40,237 nt of DNA, from positions 1 to 40,237 of the forward strand of contig DEQA01000060.1 in the NCBI GenBank assembly GCA_002359075.1, read 5' to 3'. Below the pieces are notes generated by a model. The model worked only from the letters and a program-made list of their open reading frames with translations, was not told the DNA's origin and searched no databases. This DNA is from Planococcaceae bacterium UBA3378 (lineage in GTDB: Bacteria > Bacillota > Bacilli > Bacillales_A > Planococcaceae). Made by a program: the position numbers and the translations under genes. This document shows positions 39,527 through 40,237 of this stretch, piece after piece (position 1 is the first letter of the stretch; the number at the start of each line of letters is the position of its first letter).

Positions 39527-40132
39527 TCAGGATTCATTTTGTGTAAACAACAGCTTAATACCAAAGCCTACAAGCACGATACCGGTTGCTTTTTCCATAT
39601 AGCCCTGCACCTTCGGGGATAAAAGCCATTCCCGGACATAATATAAAAAGCAGACATAGCAGACGAACCATAAAATCGAAACAACCGCGTAAATAGTTCC
39701 CATCATGAATAGTTCGATCATTGCTGTCTCTTTTGAGGTCACAAATTGCGGAAGGAACGTAATAAAAAAGATGGCGACCTTCGGATTTAAAATATTGCAT
39801 AAAAGTCCTTCTTTAAAGGCATTGCCTTCTTTAATCTGCTTACCTTCAGCCGGTTGTTCGACAGGCCGCTTGATGAGTGAGCGTATGCCCAAATAAATTA
39901 AATACAAAGCGCCGATCCATTTTAAAAGGGTGAAGGCGAAAGCAGATTGTAAGATAAGCATCGATATCCCCAGTGTCGCAGCAAGAGTATGAACAAGAGA
40001 GCCTGCTGTGATTCCGAAAGCCATTTGCAACCCGTCTTTCCTGCCATTTGCCATCGTTCGTTTCGTAATGAGGGCCGTATCGATTCCAGGACTCAGGACA
40101 ACAAAAAACGTCATGACTAAATACGTAATCAA
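39527..40132 (-). CDS. LysE/RhtB family amino-acid exporter
   Basis: A 201-residue membrane protein of the LysE/RhtB family, which exports amino acids or related metabolites, often with six transmembrane helices. The N-terminus has VLSPGIDTALITKRTMANGRK and GLQMAFGITAGSLVHT, the helix-1/loop/helix-2 signature. GLLCNILNPKVAIFFITFLPQF follows in the middle. The start is TTG 40132, with AGGAG at a normal distance and no better ATG. A 23-bp palindrome overlaps its promoter. The regulator and substrate are outside the window or unknown. Confidence 0.88.
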   Translation of the reverse strand: MITYLVMTFFVVLSPGIDTALITKRTMANGRKDGLQMAFGITAGSLVHTLAATLGISMLILQSAFAFTLLKWIGALYLIYLGIRSLIKRPVEQPAEGKQIKEGNAFKEGLLCNILNPKVAIFFITFLPQFVTSKETAMIELFMMGTIYAVVSILWFVCYVCFLYYVREWLLSPKVQGYMEKATGIVLVGFGIKLLFTQNES

Positions 40133-40169
40133 ACTGCTACACTCCTTTTATTTGTTCATTCTTACTTAA

Positions 40170-40210
40170 TATGTTAAATTTAAATTAACATAAATAAACA
40201 GTTTGTTCAA
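40170..40210 (-). promoter_or_regulatory. Promoter and 23-bp palindrome of the LysE-family gene
   Basis: Minus-strand sigma-A promoter: TTGAAC (40210-40205), 17-nt spacer, TAATTT (40187-40182). A near-perfect 23-bp palindrome (40170-40192, arms TATGTTAA / TTAACATA) overlaps the -10. It is very likely an operator for a repressor encoded elsewhere. Confidence 0.65.
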
Positions 40211-40237
40211 GAATATGGCTCATCACCAAAAGTCGGG

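Noticed and set aside
1..40237. CRISPR arrays, tRNA/rRNA genes, intact transposases or phage genes
   Set aside because: I looked for regular direct repeats with unique spacers, tRNA/rRNA signatures, DDE or recombinase motifs and found none. The 21-bp repeats are contiguous and lack spacers.

Overview
The window looks like chromosomal DNA of a low-GC, endospore-forming Bacillota, most likely a Bacillales member near Lysinibacillus/Solibacillus. The reasons are a spore photoproduct lyase, a T-box-controlled threonyl-tRNA synthetase, strong AGGAGG-type ribosome sites, many bidirectional hairpin/T-run terminators, and Bacillus-type families (YtcJ, YwbD, DUF3298, an AhpC/AhpF pair). The genus is an inference. 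I see no rRNA, tRNA, CRISPR array, intact insertion sequence or prophage.

Left third (1-16.4 kb) is catabolic. A minus-strand pair (class III aminotransferase, then CoA-acylating methylmalonate/malonate-semialdehyde dehydrogenase) would turn an omega-amino acid such as beta-alanine into an acyl-CoA. After a roughly 690-bp spacer that holds a compact GC-richer island with nested inverted repeats comes a 3-hydroxybutyrate module: GntP permease, 3-hydroxybutyrate dehydrogenase and a second GntP permease on the minus strand, with a divergent LysR regulator. Next is a PucR-type regulator facing a tight plus-strand operon of five genes: YtcJ-like amidohydrolase, DUF3311 small membrane protein, sodium:solute symporter, M20 carbamoylase-type hydrolase and nitrilase-family amidase. 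This operon looks like a complete uptake-and-hydrolysis route for an unidentified C-N compound. It is my best candidate for an undescribed system.

Middle (16.5-25.3 kb) is mostly housekeeping and poorly characterised genes: a YwbD/RlmI-like rRNA methyltransferase with a small follower gene, an M48 membrane protease, a SAM methyltransferase, a Pro/Gln-rich small protein, a conserved hypothetical, a DUF3298 protein, a TetR-SDR operon with the same operator in front of both genes, and splB. Three intergenic places carry short tandem repeats with exactly 21-bp period built on a CGCG core; two of them flank an unlisted 44-residue ORF.

Right third (25.3-40.2 kb) holds thrS with its T-box leader, a small anchored protein, an AraC regulator, a membrane protein/TetR divergent pair with three phased palindromes and an apparently leaderless tetR, corA, a lipoprotein and a small membrane protein, a remnant of a transporter-like gene, a RibD/DHFR-like reductase, an MHYT-GGDEF(degenerate)-EAL c-di-GMP protein, ahpC-ahpF and a LysE-family exporter with a long palindrome over its promoter.
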